50,686 nt of DNA from Kiritimatiellia bacterium (GCA_027858965.1 JAQIBS010000130.1:1-50686), one strand, 5' to 3'; positions 1 to 8,471 are shown, counted from the first letter of the stretch. Notes: generated by a model from the sequence alone, not told the origin. Numbers and translations are program-made.

Positions 1-2
1 AC

Positions 3-179
3 GAGAACTTCAACGGAATGGTTAGAAAGTTCATTCCAAAAGGAGCGGATATCGGCAAGTATACGAACAAGGAGATAAGGCAAATTGAAGAGTGGATAAA
101 TAATTATCCGCGCCGGATCGTGGACTACACAACCGCGAAGGATGTATTCGAGGGAGAGTTGAGCGGCTGTCAAGCATAA
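3..179 (+). CDS. IS30-family transposase, C-terminal fragment
   Basis: The reading frame enters from the left edge of the window and ends at TAA 177-179, giving the last 58 residues. The segment ENFNGMVRKFIPKGAD followed by a tract ending NNYPRRIVDYTTAKDVF matches the C-terminal part of IS30-type DDE transposases. In that family, E-N-x-N-G-x-[IV]-R-x-[FY]-x-PKG surrounds the catalytic glutamate, and 'NxRPRxxLxxxTPxEVF' closes the domain. The glutamate at the start of the fragment is probably the DDE glutamate. The rest of the gene lies outside the window, so I cannot tell whether the element is intact. IS30 is a family-level call; the exact IS cannot be named. Confidence 0.82.
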   Translation, partial: ENFNGMVRKFIPKGADIGKYTNKEIRQIEEWINNYPRRIVDYTTAKDVFEGELSGCQA

Positions 180-212
180 TGAATTTTGTCGCATTTAGAG
201 TTGCAATCCGGC
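180..212 (+). mobile_element. Probable right end of the IS30-type element
   Basis: Just downstream of the transposase stop, the stretch GTCGCATTTAGAGTTGCAAT (about 188-207) resembles the terminal inverted repeats of IS30-type elements, which sit close to the stop codon. The left end is outside the window, so the repeat cannot be matched to a partner and the boundary is approximate. From here to ugd at 425 I see no gene and no clear signal. Confidence 0.4.
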
Positions 213-424
213 CTGTGCAATTCACAAGAGTTCCGACAGGGAGACCGAGGTTATTTGTCTATTTCTCACAATATAGCAATACTTCAGGTGCAATATATAT
301 GGCAAGTGAAGAAATGGAGGAAAAATTTATGAGCATTTTCTTCGTGCCATTTTTGCGTGGCGCAGTTAGAATTTAAGCTTTGAGTATGTTAAAGAGTTTA
401 TGATTTGTTAGAGCAGGTAAAAAT

Positions 425-1723
425 ATGAAGATTACGGTTATTGGTTCTGGGTATGTTGGTCTGGTTGCGGGAACTTGTTTCTCGGAGCTTGGGAATGATG
501 TGATTTGTTTGGATATTGATGTAGAGAAGATTGAGGCATTGAAAAAGGGCGTTGTTCCGATATATGAGCCGGGGCTGGATGAATTGATCGTTCGCAATCA
601 AAAGGAGGGCCGTCTTCAGTTTACAACGGATAAGAGTAAGGCTATTCAATTTGCGGATATCATATTTATTGCGGTGGGCACTCCGATGGGAGAGAACTAT
701 GAGGCCGATCTGCGTTATGTAAGAGCGGTTGCCGCAGATATTGGTACGCATATGCAGAGCTATAAGGTGGTGGTTGATAAGAGCACCGTTCCGGTGGGAA
801 CAGCCGAAATGGTGAAGGTGATTATTAAGGAGAACCAGCCTGCGTACATTGAGGTGGATGTTGTCTCGAACCCCGAGTTTTTGAAGGAGGGGGCGGCAAT
901 TAAGGATTTTATGGTGCCGGATCGCGTTGTGGTGGGAACGGACTCTGATCGGGCCAGGGAGATAATGCAGAAGCTCTATCAGCCGCTGGTTCGAGTCGAC
1001 CATCCCATGGTCTTTACTGATATCAAGAGTGCTGAGCTGATTAAATATGCGGCCAATGCAATGCTGGCCACCCGGATCAGCTTCATGAATGAGCTCTCGC
1101 ATCTGGCGGAGGCGGTTGGCGCAGATATCAAGAAAGTGGCGCTAGGGATGGGTTTGGATAAGAGAATCGGCTCCCGCTTTCTGCAGGCCGGTGTGGGATA
1201 TGGAGGCAGCTGTTTCCCGAAAGATGTGCAGGCTTTGATTCATAGCCTGAAAGAGGCTGGGTGTCAGGCTCGGATACTGAATGCTGTTGAATCGGTGAAT
1301 CAGGATCAGAAACTCTCGTTGATGCCGAAGGTGAAGCGGTTGGTCGGTAATTTGGCCGGAAAGAAAATAGCGGTCTGGGGGTTGGCCTTTAAGCCCAAAA
1401 CCGATGATATCCGCGATGCTCCTGCGCTTCAGATGATTGGTGAGATGCAAAAGCGGGGGGCAGTGATTGCCGGATTTGACCCTGTTGCAGAGAGTAATTG
1501 TCGCAAAGCAGGGGTTGATATTGAGTATGTGCGGAAACCCCTGGATGCGCTTGTGGATGCGGACTGTCTTGTTCTTATGACAGAGTGGGATGTGTTTAGA
1601 GGGCTGGACAAGGAGGAGATGAAGCGTTTGATGAAGAGTCCCAGCATTGTTGATGGACGCAATGTCTATGATCAGGATGAGATGTGTTCTCTAGGGTTTG
1701 ACTACGTTAGCGTAGGGAGATAG
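425..1723 (+). CDS. ugd: UDP-glucose 6-dehydrogenase
   Basis: This cytosolic enzyme oxidises UDP-glucose to UDP-glucuronate with two NAD+, supplying precursors for exopolysaccharide or LPS sugars. The 432-residue length is normal for the UDP-glucose/GDP-mannose dehydrogenase family. The N-terminus has the Rossmann motif GSGYVGLVAGTCF (residues 7-19). The middle domain holds the catalytic cysteine in GVGYGGSCFPKD (Cys263). The C-terminal domain has WGLAFKPKTDDIRDAP, which binds UDP. It starts at ATG 425 with a weak AGGT upstream. It stands alone between an IS30 remnant and mutL, with no capsule genes adjacent, so the polymer it serves cannot be inferred here. A long open frame on the opposite strand (398-1102) is a coding shadow. 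Confidence 0.95.
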   Translation: MKITVIGSGYVGLVAGTCFSELGNDVICLDIDVEKIEALKKGVVPIYEPGLDELIVRNQKEGRLQFTTDKSKAIQFADIIFIAVGTPMGENYEADLRYVRAVAADIGTHMQSYKVVVDKSTVPVGTAEMVKVIIKENQPAYIEVDVVSNPEFLKEGAAIKDFMVPDRVVVGTDSDRAREIMQKLYQPLVRVDHPMVFTDIKSAELIKYAANAMLATRISFMNELSHLAEAVGADIKKVALGMGLDKRIGSRFLQAGVGYGGSCFPKDVQALIHSLKEAGCQARILNAVESVNQDQKLSLMPKVKRLVGNLAGKKIAVWGLAFKPKTDDIRDAPALQMIGEMQKRGAVIAGFDPVAESNCRKAGVDIEYVRKPLDALVDADCLVLMTEWDVFRGLDKEEMKRLMKSPSIVDGRNVYDQDEMCSLGFDYVSVGR

Positions 1724-1746
1724 CGGCAAAGCAAGGCTTTGCCGCT
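1722..1746. repeat. Perfect 11-bp hairpin after ugd
   Basis: AGCGGCAAAGC (1722-1732), loop AAG, GCTTTGCCGCT (1736-1746) form a perfect palindrome overlapping the ugd stop. No T-tract follows on the plus strand, so a Rho-independent terminator is not supported. It resembles other trinucleotide-loop palindromes in this window (17751-17765, 24222-24236, 30844-30854). Confidence 0.6.
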
Positions 1747-1753
1747 GAGGGTA

Positions 1754-1840
1754 GATGGGATTGATGTGAGATGGAATGGGAGGTATAGGATGTATGGGAG
1801 ATGGGAAGAATGGGATTGATGGGAAGTATAGCTTGATGGC
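1754..1840 (+). repeat. G-rich ATGGGA-type spacer element, copy 1
   Basis: The ugd-mutL spacer is an irregular repeat of ATGGGA, GGTAT and GATTGATGGGA words. The 30 bases at 1800-1829 match 27326-27355 at 25 positions, and the surrounding words correspond as well, so this is a dispersed intergenic element and not unique sequence. It contains no plausible gene. Confidence 0.6.
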
Positions 1841-1932
1841 AGCGCTGTATGCAATTATGCTTACTTGCCACTTGCATTCTTCCGCTTGTTTTGACTTGAC
1901 CAAAACGGTGTGAGCGGGCATGATTCGTGGTT

Positions 1933-3681
1933 ATGGCGAGAGACGGACATATAAGGCTGTTGTCGGCGCATGTTGCCAATAAGGTGGCGGCTGGTGAGGT
2001 GGTGGAGCGTCCGGCATCGGTGGTGAAGGAGCTGGTTGAAAACTCTTTGGATGCAGGTGCCACGCGAATTGATGTGAACATCACAGCGGGTGGACGCAAG
2101 CTGATCGAGATCCGCGATAACGGCTGTGGGATGGATCGTAATGATGCCTTGATGAGCATTGAGCGTCAGGCGACCAGTAAGATTCAGGATGTGGATGATA
2201 TAGAGAAGATTTCCACTCTGGGATTTCGGGGGGAGGCTGTTCCTTCAATTGCATCAGTGAGTCGCTTTAAGCTCAAAACCCGGATACGGGCTAGCGATGT
2301 CGGGACAGAGATCTCTATTCTGGGGGGTACTTTGCAGGATGTGCGTGCTGCAGGGGTGCCGGTGGGCACTGCGATTGAGGTGCGCGATCTCTTTTTTAAC
2401 GTTCCTGCGCGGCGTAAATTTCTGAGGGCCTATCAAACCGAGCAGATTCACATCAAGAATGTTTTTGTTTTGAATGCATTGGCGCATCCGGAGACTGGGT
2501 TCAGTTTGTCGTGTGATGGCCGTGAGCAGTATCGGTTGCCGCCTGAGGCTGGCCTGGATGAACGCATCTGTGAGTTGTTCGGAGCAGAGTTTTTTGAGAA
2601 GCTGCGACGGGTGGATAAGGAGATGTTGGGGGTTCATGTCCATGGCTTTGCAGGAATTCCGAGGCAGGATGGACGCGAGAGGCAGCAGCAGTATATCTTT
2701 GTAAATAAGCGGCCTGCCAGTGCGGCGATTATTGGATATGCGGTCAAGCAGGCATATGCCATGAAAGACGGTGAGAGTCGCCCGGCCCTGATTTTGTTTA
2801 TTGATACAGATCCGGGCAAGGTGGATGTGAATGTGCACCCGGCCAAGCGAGAGGTGCGTTTTAATCGCTCGACGGATGTACGCGAGGCGATTATCAGTGC
2901 TTTGAAAGATGCATTGAGTATGAAAAGCGCCTCTATGCCTGTTGTTGAGGTGAAAAGCGTTGATTCTGTGGGCGGAACTCCTGTTGCGGAAGAGCGTTAT
3001 CCTGTTCAGACTCAGAGTTCTTCGATGGATGTGATGCCTGCTGTTCCTGTTGCTCCGGTTGATGTGGAGAGCGGGTTGGTGGATATGTCGGAAGAGAGCT
3101 CTCCCTGGAAGTGGTGTCGAGTGGCTGGCCACCTGAAAGATCGTTATATATTGTTGGAAACTGATGCCGGCTACGTTACGGTTGATCCGAAGGCGGCGAT
3201 TGAGCGTGTTCTTTATGAGAAACTGCTCGCGCACAATGTTGATCAGCCGGTGATTTCACAGGCGCTTTTGATTCCTGAGTCGGTCAAGCTCACTCCTGCT
3301 GATGCTGATCGCCTGCGTAGCAACCTGAGTGTTATAGATGCAATGGGCTTTAAGGTTGTGGATTTTGGCGATGACCACTTTATGGTGGAGTCCCTTCCGG
3401 GGGTTCTGGGCGAGGTTTCCTGTCGTGAGCTTCTTCTTAATATAGTGCATGATATTGAGCATGCCGGAAAGCGTCGGGGCTCTGAAAAATGGATGGAGGA
3501 GCTGATTGCACGTTCAATTTGTCGAACCGGTTCTAAGCGGCAGTTGAAATATGCCGATGACGATGCGGCAAAACTGGTTAAAAAGTTGGCTGCCACACGA
3601 ATGCCATACACCTGTCCAAGGGGCAAACCAACCATGATTTTTACATCTTATAGAGAGCTGGAACGAAAATTCGGGAGATAA
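1933..3681 (+). CDS. mutL: DNA mismatch repair protein MutL with degraded endonuclease motifs
   Basis: MutL couples MutS mismatch recognition to strand removal. The GHKL ATPase domain is intact: ELVENSLDAGATRIDV (about 33-48, catalytic Glu36), RDNGCGM (61-67), and STLGFRGEA (94-102). The family segment that reads VDVNVHPAKREVRF in most MutL proteins is present near residue 300. A low-complexity linker (about 335-385) leads to a C-terminal dimerisation domain. There the metal-binding motif DQHAxxExxxxE reads DPKAAIERVLYE (418-429), the ACH/ACR motif is replaced by IAR, and CPHGRP reads CPRGKP (561-566); only the terminal FGR is conventional. The nicking activity of MutL is therefore probably reduced or lost. 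Two starts are possible, GTG 1927 and ATG 1933; I chose the ATG, giving 582 residues. Confidence 0.95.
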   Translation: MARDGHIRLLSAHVANKVAAGEVVERPASVVKELVENSLDAGATRIDVNITAGGRKLIEIRDNGCGMDRNDALMSIERQATSKIQDVDDIEKISTLGFRGEAVPSIASVSRFKLKTRIRASDVGTEISILGGTLQDVRAAGVPVGTAIEVRDLFFNVPARRKFLRAYQTEQIHIKNVFVLNALAHPETGFSLSCDGREQYRLPPEAGLDERICELFGAEFFEKLRRVDKEMLGVHVHGFAGIPRQDGRERQQQYIFVNKRPASAAIIGYAVKQAYAMKDGESRPALILFIDTDPGKVDVNVHPAKREVRFNRSTDVREAIISALKDALSMKSASMPVVEVKSVDSVGGTPVAEERYPVQTQSSSMDVMPAVPVAPVDVESGLVDMSEESSPWKWCRVAGHLKDRYILLETDAGYVTVDPKAAIERVLYEKLLAHNVDQPVISQALLIPESVKLTPADADRLRSNLSVIDAMGFKVVDFGDDHFMVESLPGVLGEVSCRELLLNIVHDIEHAGKRRGSEKWMEELIARSICRTGSKRQLKYADDDAAKLVKKLAATRMPYTCPRGKPTMIFTSYRELERKFGR

Positions 3682-3977
3682 TTTTTTTTTCAACCACGGA
3701 GAACGTAGCTCAGCATAGCCGCAACCAATTTTCTGACCCGTCTACGCCAAAGGCTACGCCGTGGCACGGCAGGATTAACAGGATATTACTGCTCCAAGAA
3801 TTATTTCTCACAGAGTCACAGAGAACACGGAGAGAAAACCAATAAAGATATTACTCTGTGAGAGACAAAAAACGTACACAAAAAACTAGAAATGAATGAT
3901 AGTAGTTAGAAAATCTGAAGTTTTGGGTTATTTTTCAGGTTTTTTTCAGACAAATGTTAACTTTTTAATATTCGTTA
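3682..3977. other. Gene-free spacer with imperfect short direct repeats
   Basis: About 300 bases between mutL and the pilus operon. It contains AACCACGGAGAAC, CAGGATTAACAGGATA, and CACAGAGTCACAGAGAACAC words (3705-3840). Similar words recur at about 20060-20185 (CAGGATCAACAGGATTAA, CACAGATTA). No coding potential or RNA gene is apparent. Confidence 0.5.
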
Positions 3978-4006
3978 TTGCATTATCCTCCAATCAGCAT
4001 TAAATT
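3978..4006 (+). promoter_or_regulatory. Candidate sigma-70-type promoter of the pilus operon
   Basis: TTGCAT (3978-3983), a 17-base spacer, and TAAATT (4001-4006) lie in an AT-rich tract 63 bases before the first gene start. The match is moderate and rests on consensus only. Confidence 0.35.
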
Positions 4007-4068
4007 ATTCATACTAAATGCCAAACTTTTATGTGTTGTATGTCATTTAGATGATAGGAGTCCATAAT

Positions 4069-4734
4069 ATGAAGCAAAGCTATTGTAAGTATCATCATGT
4101 GCTATTATGTGCGGCAGTTTCCCTCTTTTTTATTGGAGGAGAGCTTTACGGTCAATCAAGACGTTTGAGCAAGCTTAATGCATCTAAGAGAAATAGTCCC
4201 GACCGCATCGAAATTGAGCGGATGCCTCCTCCGAACAAGACCTCAGTAATTCGAACTCCTGAGTTTGATTATAATGTTCAGAACACAATGCCGAAAGTCA
4301 CCCGCAAACCACGTGAGTGGGCTTTGTTTGAAATTAAGTATTCAACCTCAGCCAAGTGGACTGACGAATTGACCTTCAATTATCATGTGATGACCAGGGG
4401 CGAGGATGAAGAAGGTAACGAGATTTACAATTACTATACAACCACGGTTCGTTATATTGATATTCCCAAGGGTGATCACATGAGTTGTGTGGCTATTGCG
4501 CCCAGTCAGGTTGAGCGTTATGGCAAACCGGTTGCGCTGGCGTTGGAGATTGTTGATAAAAATGGCGAGGTTCGTGACAGCAAATCCGAGATCACCATTA
4601 ACCTTCCTGATGAGTGGTGGAAAAACAGTAAAGTTCTTGATAATCCTAAGCTTAAGAGGCGTCAGGGATTGGTTGATCGTTCCAAGACACCTTTCGCTCT
4701 TATAAATATTGATGATTATGAGGTGGTGCAATAG
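4069..4734 (+). CDS. Amuc_1102-like exported protein of the pilus-like operon
   Basis: The protein has 221 residues from ATG 4069, which follows AGGAG (4056-4060) at good spacing; an upstream in-frame ATG at 4051 overlaps that ribosome site and is less likely. The N-terminus is a signal peptide with hydrophobic core VLLCAAVSLFFIGG, probably cleaved near LYGQS. The mature part is mostly beta-type, with a polar linker to about residue 70 and then a domain with alternating hydrophobic strands (WALFEIKYSTSAKW, ETTVRYID-like). I do not recognise an enzymatic motif. Position is the main evidence: it heads an operon whose next four genes match the Amuc_1101, 1100, 1099 and 1098 families in order, and the last base of its stop is the first base of the next start. 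It is probably a periplasmic pilus-complex partner. Confidence 0.7.
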   Translation: MKQSYCKYHHVLLCAAVSLFFIGGELYGQSRRLSKLNASKRNSPDRIEIERMPPPNKTSVIRTPEFDYNVQNTMPKVTRKPREWALFEIKYSTSAKWTDELTFNYHVMTRGEDEEGNEIYNYYTTTVRYIDIPKGDHMSCVAIAPSQVERYGKPVALALEIVDKNGEVRDSKSEITINLPDEWWKNSKVLDNPKLKRRQGLVDRSKTPFALINIDDYEVVQ

Positions 4735-6419
4735 TGTTTTCCTCTGACCGAATTTTAACGCTCAATGTTGGCTCCAGTAAGATAGCCGTAGCAGAGTTTA
4801 TGGTTAAAAGCGGCCGCCAACCGGAACTCCTGCGCTATGGCATGGGATCGGTGGGTTCATCTCCTGATGGAGAACCGGCTATTGAGCTTTCAGATGCAAT
4901 CAAAGCAATTATGAGGGCTAAAGGGATTCGTTCGGCTCCTTTGATGGTTGCATTATCCGGTCAGGTGGTTTTCCCCCGGTTTGTTCGCTTACCTGCAGTT
5001 GGTGCTGATAAGCTGTTGCAGTTGGTTGAATATGAGGTAGAACAGAATGTCCCCTTCCCTATGGATGAGATTGTCTGGAATCATCAATATATAGGGGATG
5101 ATTCCACTGGTGAGCAGAGTGCCATGATTGTGGCTGCCAAGATCGAGAATGTTCGCGAGGTTACCGATCATCTGACTGAGGTGGGGATTGAGCCCGAGGT
5201 TGTTGACGTGGCTCCAATGGCATTGTATAACTGCCTGCGCTATAACTACTCCGAACTTGATGGTTGCACAGTTCTTCTGGATATCGGTGCGCGTTCCACC
5301 AATCTGATTTTTATTGAAGACGACAAGATTTACAGTCGCTGTATTCCTGTGGCTGGCAATGCAATTACGCAGGATATTGCTAAAGGCTTTGCTATTTCTT
5401 TTAAAGAGGCCGATGCATTAAAGCGTGATATCGGCTACGTTTCTCTGGGTGGTGTGTATGCCGCTGAGAATCCGCGACAGGAACGCATATCCAAGATAAT
5501 CCGCAATGTGGTTACGAGATTGCATGCTGAGATTAATCGTTCCGTTAATTTTTATAGAAGCCAGCAGGGCGGTTCCGCTCCAGTCAGGTTGTTCTTGACC
5601 GGTGGATCGGCTGCGATTCCGCAACTTGATAATTTCTTCCGTCAAAAACTCAATGTTCAGGTTGATTATCTGAATCCATTCATGAATGTGGGTATTAGCC
5701 GCAAGCTGGACTCAGAGCAGGTTGGCCTGGATGCATTTATGTTGGCGGAGAGTGTTGGTTTGGCGTTGAGGCGTTCTTTAGAGTGTCCGATAGAGATCAA
5801 TCTCATGCCGCCTGAGATTATCAAGCATAAATCATTTAAGAAGAGAATGCCCTTCTTTGGACTGGCTGTAGCAGGACTGTTGATGAGTCTTGGGATATGG
5901 ACGGTCTATGAGAAGAAAATGGCGGATCTCTATGTTGTTCAAGGTTCACAGGTTGCCGCCAAGCTGTCGAAGAGCCAAAAAAAGACGACATTGCTGAAAA
6001 AGGCCGAGAAGGATATAGTCGGTGTTCAACAGAAAGCGGATGCAATTAAGGATTTGATTATAACGCGTACTCTTGCGCTCAAAAGAGTGAGTGCTATTCG
6101 TCAGAGCATCTATGAGGGCATGTGGGTCACTGCACTATCGCATATCAAGGATTCTGAAGGGAATTCAACTGGTGTTAGAATTATCGGACGTGGCTGGATC
6201 GACAAATTAAGAGAGATTGAGGCGAAGGCAGAGGACGCTGGCCGGAATGCGACTGCTGTTGAAGAGTTACGTGACCGTCTTAAAGCGCAGACTGTATTTG
6301 GCAGAAGTGCTGGAGAGGTTAAAATCACTGGCATTAAAGATATAGGTGCGTATATGATTGAGTTTACGATAGAGGCAAGATCTGGGACCGCTTCTGAAGA
6401 TGGAGGGGCTCGAAAATGA
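4734..6419 (+). CDS. PilM-like actin-fold protein fused to a PilN-like membrane segment (Amuc_1101 family)
   Basis: Residues 1-345 are a PilM-type actin-fold ATPase: LTLNVGSSKIAVAEF near the N-terminus, VEYEVEQNVPFPMDEIVW (98-115), TVLLDIGARSTNLIF (179-193), and LFLTGGSAAIPQLDNFF (287-302). This is followed by EINLMPPEI (354-362), which resembles the INLLP motif at the PilN N-terminus that docks into PilM. Then come a membrane helix (about 374-392), a coiled-coil-rich segment and a small periplasmic domain (about 450-550). PilM (cytoplasmic) and PilN (bitopic) are normally separate proteins, so this is a fusion of the inner-membrane platform of a type IV pilus or type II secretion-like machine. 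The start is GTG 4734, overlapping the previous stop by one base, after GAGGTGG. The end overlaps the next start (ATGA-type). Confidence 0.85.
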   Translation: MFSSDRILTLNVGSSKIAVAEFMVKSGRQPELLRYGMGSVGSSPDGEPAIELSDAIKAIMRAKGIRSAPLMVALSGQVVFPRFVRLPAVGADKLLQLVEYEVEQNVPFPMDEIVWNHQYIGDDSTGEQSAMIVAAKIENVREVTDHLTEVGIEPEVVDVAPMALYNCLRYNYSELDGCTVLLDIGARSTNLIFIEDDKIYSRCIPVAGNAITQDIAKGFAISFKEADALKRDIGYVSLGGVYAAENPRQERISKIIRNVVTRLHAEINRSVNFYRSQQGGSAPVRLFLTGGSAAIPQLDNFFRQKLNVQVDYLNPFMNVGISRKLDSEQVGLDAFMLAESVGLALRRSLECPIEINLMPPEIIKHKSFKKRMPFFGLAVAGLLMSLGIWTVYEKKMADLYVVQGSQVAAKLSKSQKKTTLLKKAEKDIVGVQQKADAIKDLIITRTLALKRVSAIRQSIYEGMWVTALSHIKDSEGNSTGVRIIGRGWIDKLREIEAKAEDAGRNATAVEELRDRLKAQTVFGRSAGEVKITGIKDIGAYMIEFTIEARSGTASEDGGARK

Positions 6420-7372
6420 TGAAACGTAACAAAATCATAATGATTGCAACTTCTGTCATTATAATGGCTGTATGCGGGTTTGTCGGTTGGTTGTTGATTT
6501 CGGCATCAATAGCTAGAAAAATTGCTAATGATAAACGTAATGCATCGTTTTCCTCGCTTACATCTATCTATAAAGCCAAGGTTTTCCCCAGTGATGAGAA
6601 TATAGAGCGCACTAAGGCCAATCAAAAAGAGCTTGAAGGGTGGTTGCTTAATGTTTCCAATATTCTGCATAAAGGGGATTTGGCTTTGGAGCAGTTGACT
6701 CCGACTGCCTTTAAACAGAGTTTACAGGCGACTGTGCGTAAACTTTCTCGCCAGCCCGGCAGTAAAAACGGAAAAGTGGTTTTGCCGAAATTCCATTTTG
6801 GGTTTGATCAATACCTGGGTGAATCAGACAGTCTGCCTCAGGCTGTCCATGTTTCCCGTTTAACCACACAGCTTCGCATTATTGAAAAGGTCTGCAACGA
6901 ACTTTACGAGGCTAATGTCCTATCGCTTGAATCAATCGAACGTGAACATTTTGAGAGCTCCGAAAAGAAGGAAGTGGTTAAGAAGAGCGGTAATCGCCGT
7001 AGTCGGAGAAGCAGATCCAATAGAGACCAGAGTAAATCTGGTAAGTCTGAGGTAACTGACTCCACGGGTGATTACTTTGCTAAACAGCGGTTCACCTTTG
7101 AATTTATTGCATCACCCACCGCTTTTGTTGAGGCTCTCAACAAACTGGCTTCCATGGATCTGTTTGTCGTTGTCGCTGAGGCCAGTTTCGTTAAAACCGG
7201 TGATCAGCTAGCGGCTCTTCAGGCAGGTGTCAAAAAAAATACAGAAGAGGGTGCTGAGAAAAAAGACCCTGCAACAATGTCTCATGTTCAGAGAATGGTA
7301 ACCAATCCTGATATTGATCCTCCGGTTAGAGTTACTCTGGCTATTGACGTTTATTCTTTTAAGGGAGTGTAA
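6416..7372 (+). CDS. Amuc_1100-like bitopic pilus-complex protein
   Basis: The 318 residues are very close to the 317 I recall for Amuc_1100 of Akkermansia, the TLR2-active outer-surface/pilus-operon protein. One N-terminal membrane helix (about 10-32, IIMIATSVIIMAVCGFVGWLL) is followed by a helical coiled-coil region and a PilO/GspM-like alpha/beta periplasmic part. The segment RFTFEFIASPTAFVEALNKLA (about 222-242) resembles the ferredoxin-like core of PilO-type proteins. A basic Ser/Arg/Lys linker (about 180-215, SGNRRSRRSRSNRDQSKSGK) separates two parts. The start ATGATG overlaps the PilM-like stop, implying translational coupling. The likely role is a PilO-like periplasmic scaffold linking the inner-membrane platform to the secretin. 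Assignment rests on length, topology and gene order more than on motif identity. Confidence 0.75.
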   Translation: MMKRNKIIMIATSVIIMAVCGFVGWLLISASIARKIANDKRNASFSSLTSIYKAKVFPSDENIERTKANQKELEGWLLNVSNILHKGDLALEQLTPTAFKQSLQATVRKLSRQPGSKNGKVVLPKFHFGFDQYLGESDSLPQAVHVSRLTTQLRIIEKVCNELYEANVLSLESIEREHFESSEKKEVVKKSGNRRSRRSRSNRDQSKSGKSEVTDSTGDYFAKQRFTFEFIASPTAFVEALNKLASMDLFVVVAEASFVKTGDQLAALQAGVKKNTEEGAEKKDPATMSHVQRMVTNPDIDPPVRVTLAIDVYSFKGV

Positions 7373-7380
7373 TAAGTACC

Positions 7381-8442
7381 ATGAAACCAATTAATGAACT
7401 TCCTTTTTTAAGACAGTACGACAAGCTTCTTGCCGTGATAGTACTGATTGCACTTGTGATATCTCTCTTCTATCTCACAAATGCAGGAATGGCACGTAAA
7501 AGCTCAGAGGATGCCTATCTAACTGAATTGGAGCAGCTTCAGCCTGTCGGTAAGCCTCTGGGAAAAATAGTTATGGATCAGTATGGTTCTGCGGTGAGTA
7601 TGATTAAAACGCCTTCTCTGGTTACTCCTCCAAGCAAACAGGGCCACGGTTTTATGACCGCTGAGCGCAGGGTGACCTGTGTTGAAGAGATGTGTCAGAA
7701 ACCTATTCCTTATACCTGTAAAAAATGCCCTTTCTGCGGAAAAGTCCAGCCGCTACCTAAAGAGGATGACCCTGAGTTGGACAGCGATGGGGACGGCGTC
7801 AGCGATAAGCGTGAGATTGCGCTGGGGTTGAATCCTACAGATCCCAATGATGTTCTAGCCGATTTGGATAACGATGGGTTTTCTAATCTGCTTGAAGTTC
7901 AGGCAGGGACTAATATCAAGGATGCTCAATCGCATCCATCCCTGATGAACCTGCTGCGTGTTAAGTCAGTTCAGAGTTTAAAGATACCTTTTGTCTTTAG
8001 TGGCCTGAATAAAATGCCCGATGGTAAACTGCAGATGGTATTCAATATAGCTGAGCCGCGCAAAACATTCTGGATGAAAGAGGGTGAGGCCATAGGTGAA
8101 TCCGGTTGGATTGCTGTTACAGCCGAAAAAAAGTTTGTAGACCGCAAAAACGAGAAATTGGGCGGTGTGCTGCAGAAATTAGAAGTTTCGACGGTTGTTG
8201 TCAAACGTAAGTCTGATAACAAGGAAGTGACGATGGTAATCAATGAAGGCAGAAAAGATACAGATGTTGAAGCGACAATTGTTCTGCCACTGGACCAAAC
8301 CGTGTATACGGCGGTCGAAGGTGGCAAGATCAAAGTACGCGAAGAAACATACCGTGTAGTTTCTATCGACAAAGAGGCCGCGTCCGTGATAGTGGAAAAC
8401 GAATCGACAGGTAAACAAAAAAAGATTACTAAGCTTGATTAA
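7381..8442 (+). CDS. Amuc_1099-like bitopic protein with Cys cluster and calcium-type repeats
   Basis: This 353-residue protein has one membrane helix (about 16-33). Residues 100-119 form a five-cysteine cluster (C100, C105, C113, C116, C119; the last part reads CKKCPFC), which resembles a zinc ribbon. Residues 131-170 contain two DxDxDG-type repeats, DSDGDGVSD (134-142) and DLDNDGFSN (161-169), typical of thrombospondin type 3 / dockerin-like calcium loops. The C-terminal half is a beta-rich PilP/GspC-like region with paired motifs (TYRVVSIDKEAASVIVENE), as in proteins that bind secretins. It sits immediately before the secretin gene, as PilP sits before PilQ in classical operons. I infer a periplasmic connector whose fold may depend on metals. 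GGGAG lies upstream of ATG 7381. Confidence 0.75.
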   Translation: MKPINELPFLRQYDKLLAVIVLIALVISLFYLTNAGMARKSSEDAYLTELEQLQPVGKPLGKIVMDQYGSAVSMIKTPSLVTPPSKQGHGFMTAERRVTCVEEMCQKPIPYTCKKCPFCGKVQPLPKEDDPELDSDGDGVSDKREIALGLNPTDPNDVLADLDNDGFSNLLEVQAGTNIKDAQSHPSLMNLLRVKSVQSLKIPFVFSGLNKMPDGKLQMVFNIAEPRKTFWMKEGEAIGESGWIAVTAEKKFVDRKNEKLGGVLQKLEVSTVVVKRKSDNKEVTMVINEGRKDTDVEATIVLPLDQTVYTAVEGGKIKVREETYRVVSIDKEAASVIVENESTGKQKKITKLD

Positions 8443-8453
8443 TTTTTCAAGAA

Positions 8454-8471
8454 GAGATATATTGATATCTC
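8454..8471 (+). terminator. Weak hairpin between the 1099-like and secretin genes
   Basis: GAGATAT (8454-8460), loop ATTG, ATATCTC (8465-8471), followed by ATTTTG. The stem is AT-rich and short, so it could act as an attenuator or mRNA-processing site that sets a separate secretin level, but strong termination is unlikely. Confidence 0.35.

Noticed and set aside
398..1102. Long minus-strand open frame opposite ugd
   Set aside because: Composition is that of an antisense shadow, with no signal, domain or ribosome site; ugd fully explains the region.
2254..3234. 326-codon minus-strand frame opposite mutL
   Set aside because: Translation is rich in Arg, His and Ile in an antisense pattern and matches no fold; mutL is certain on the plus strand.
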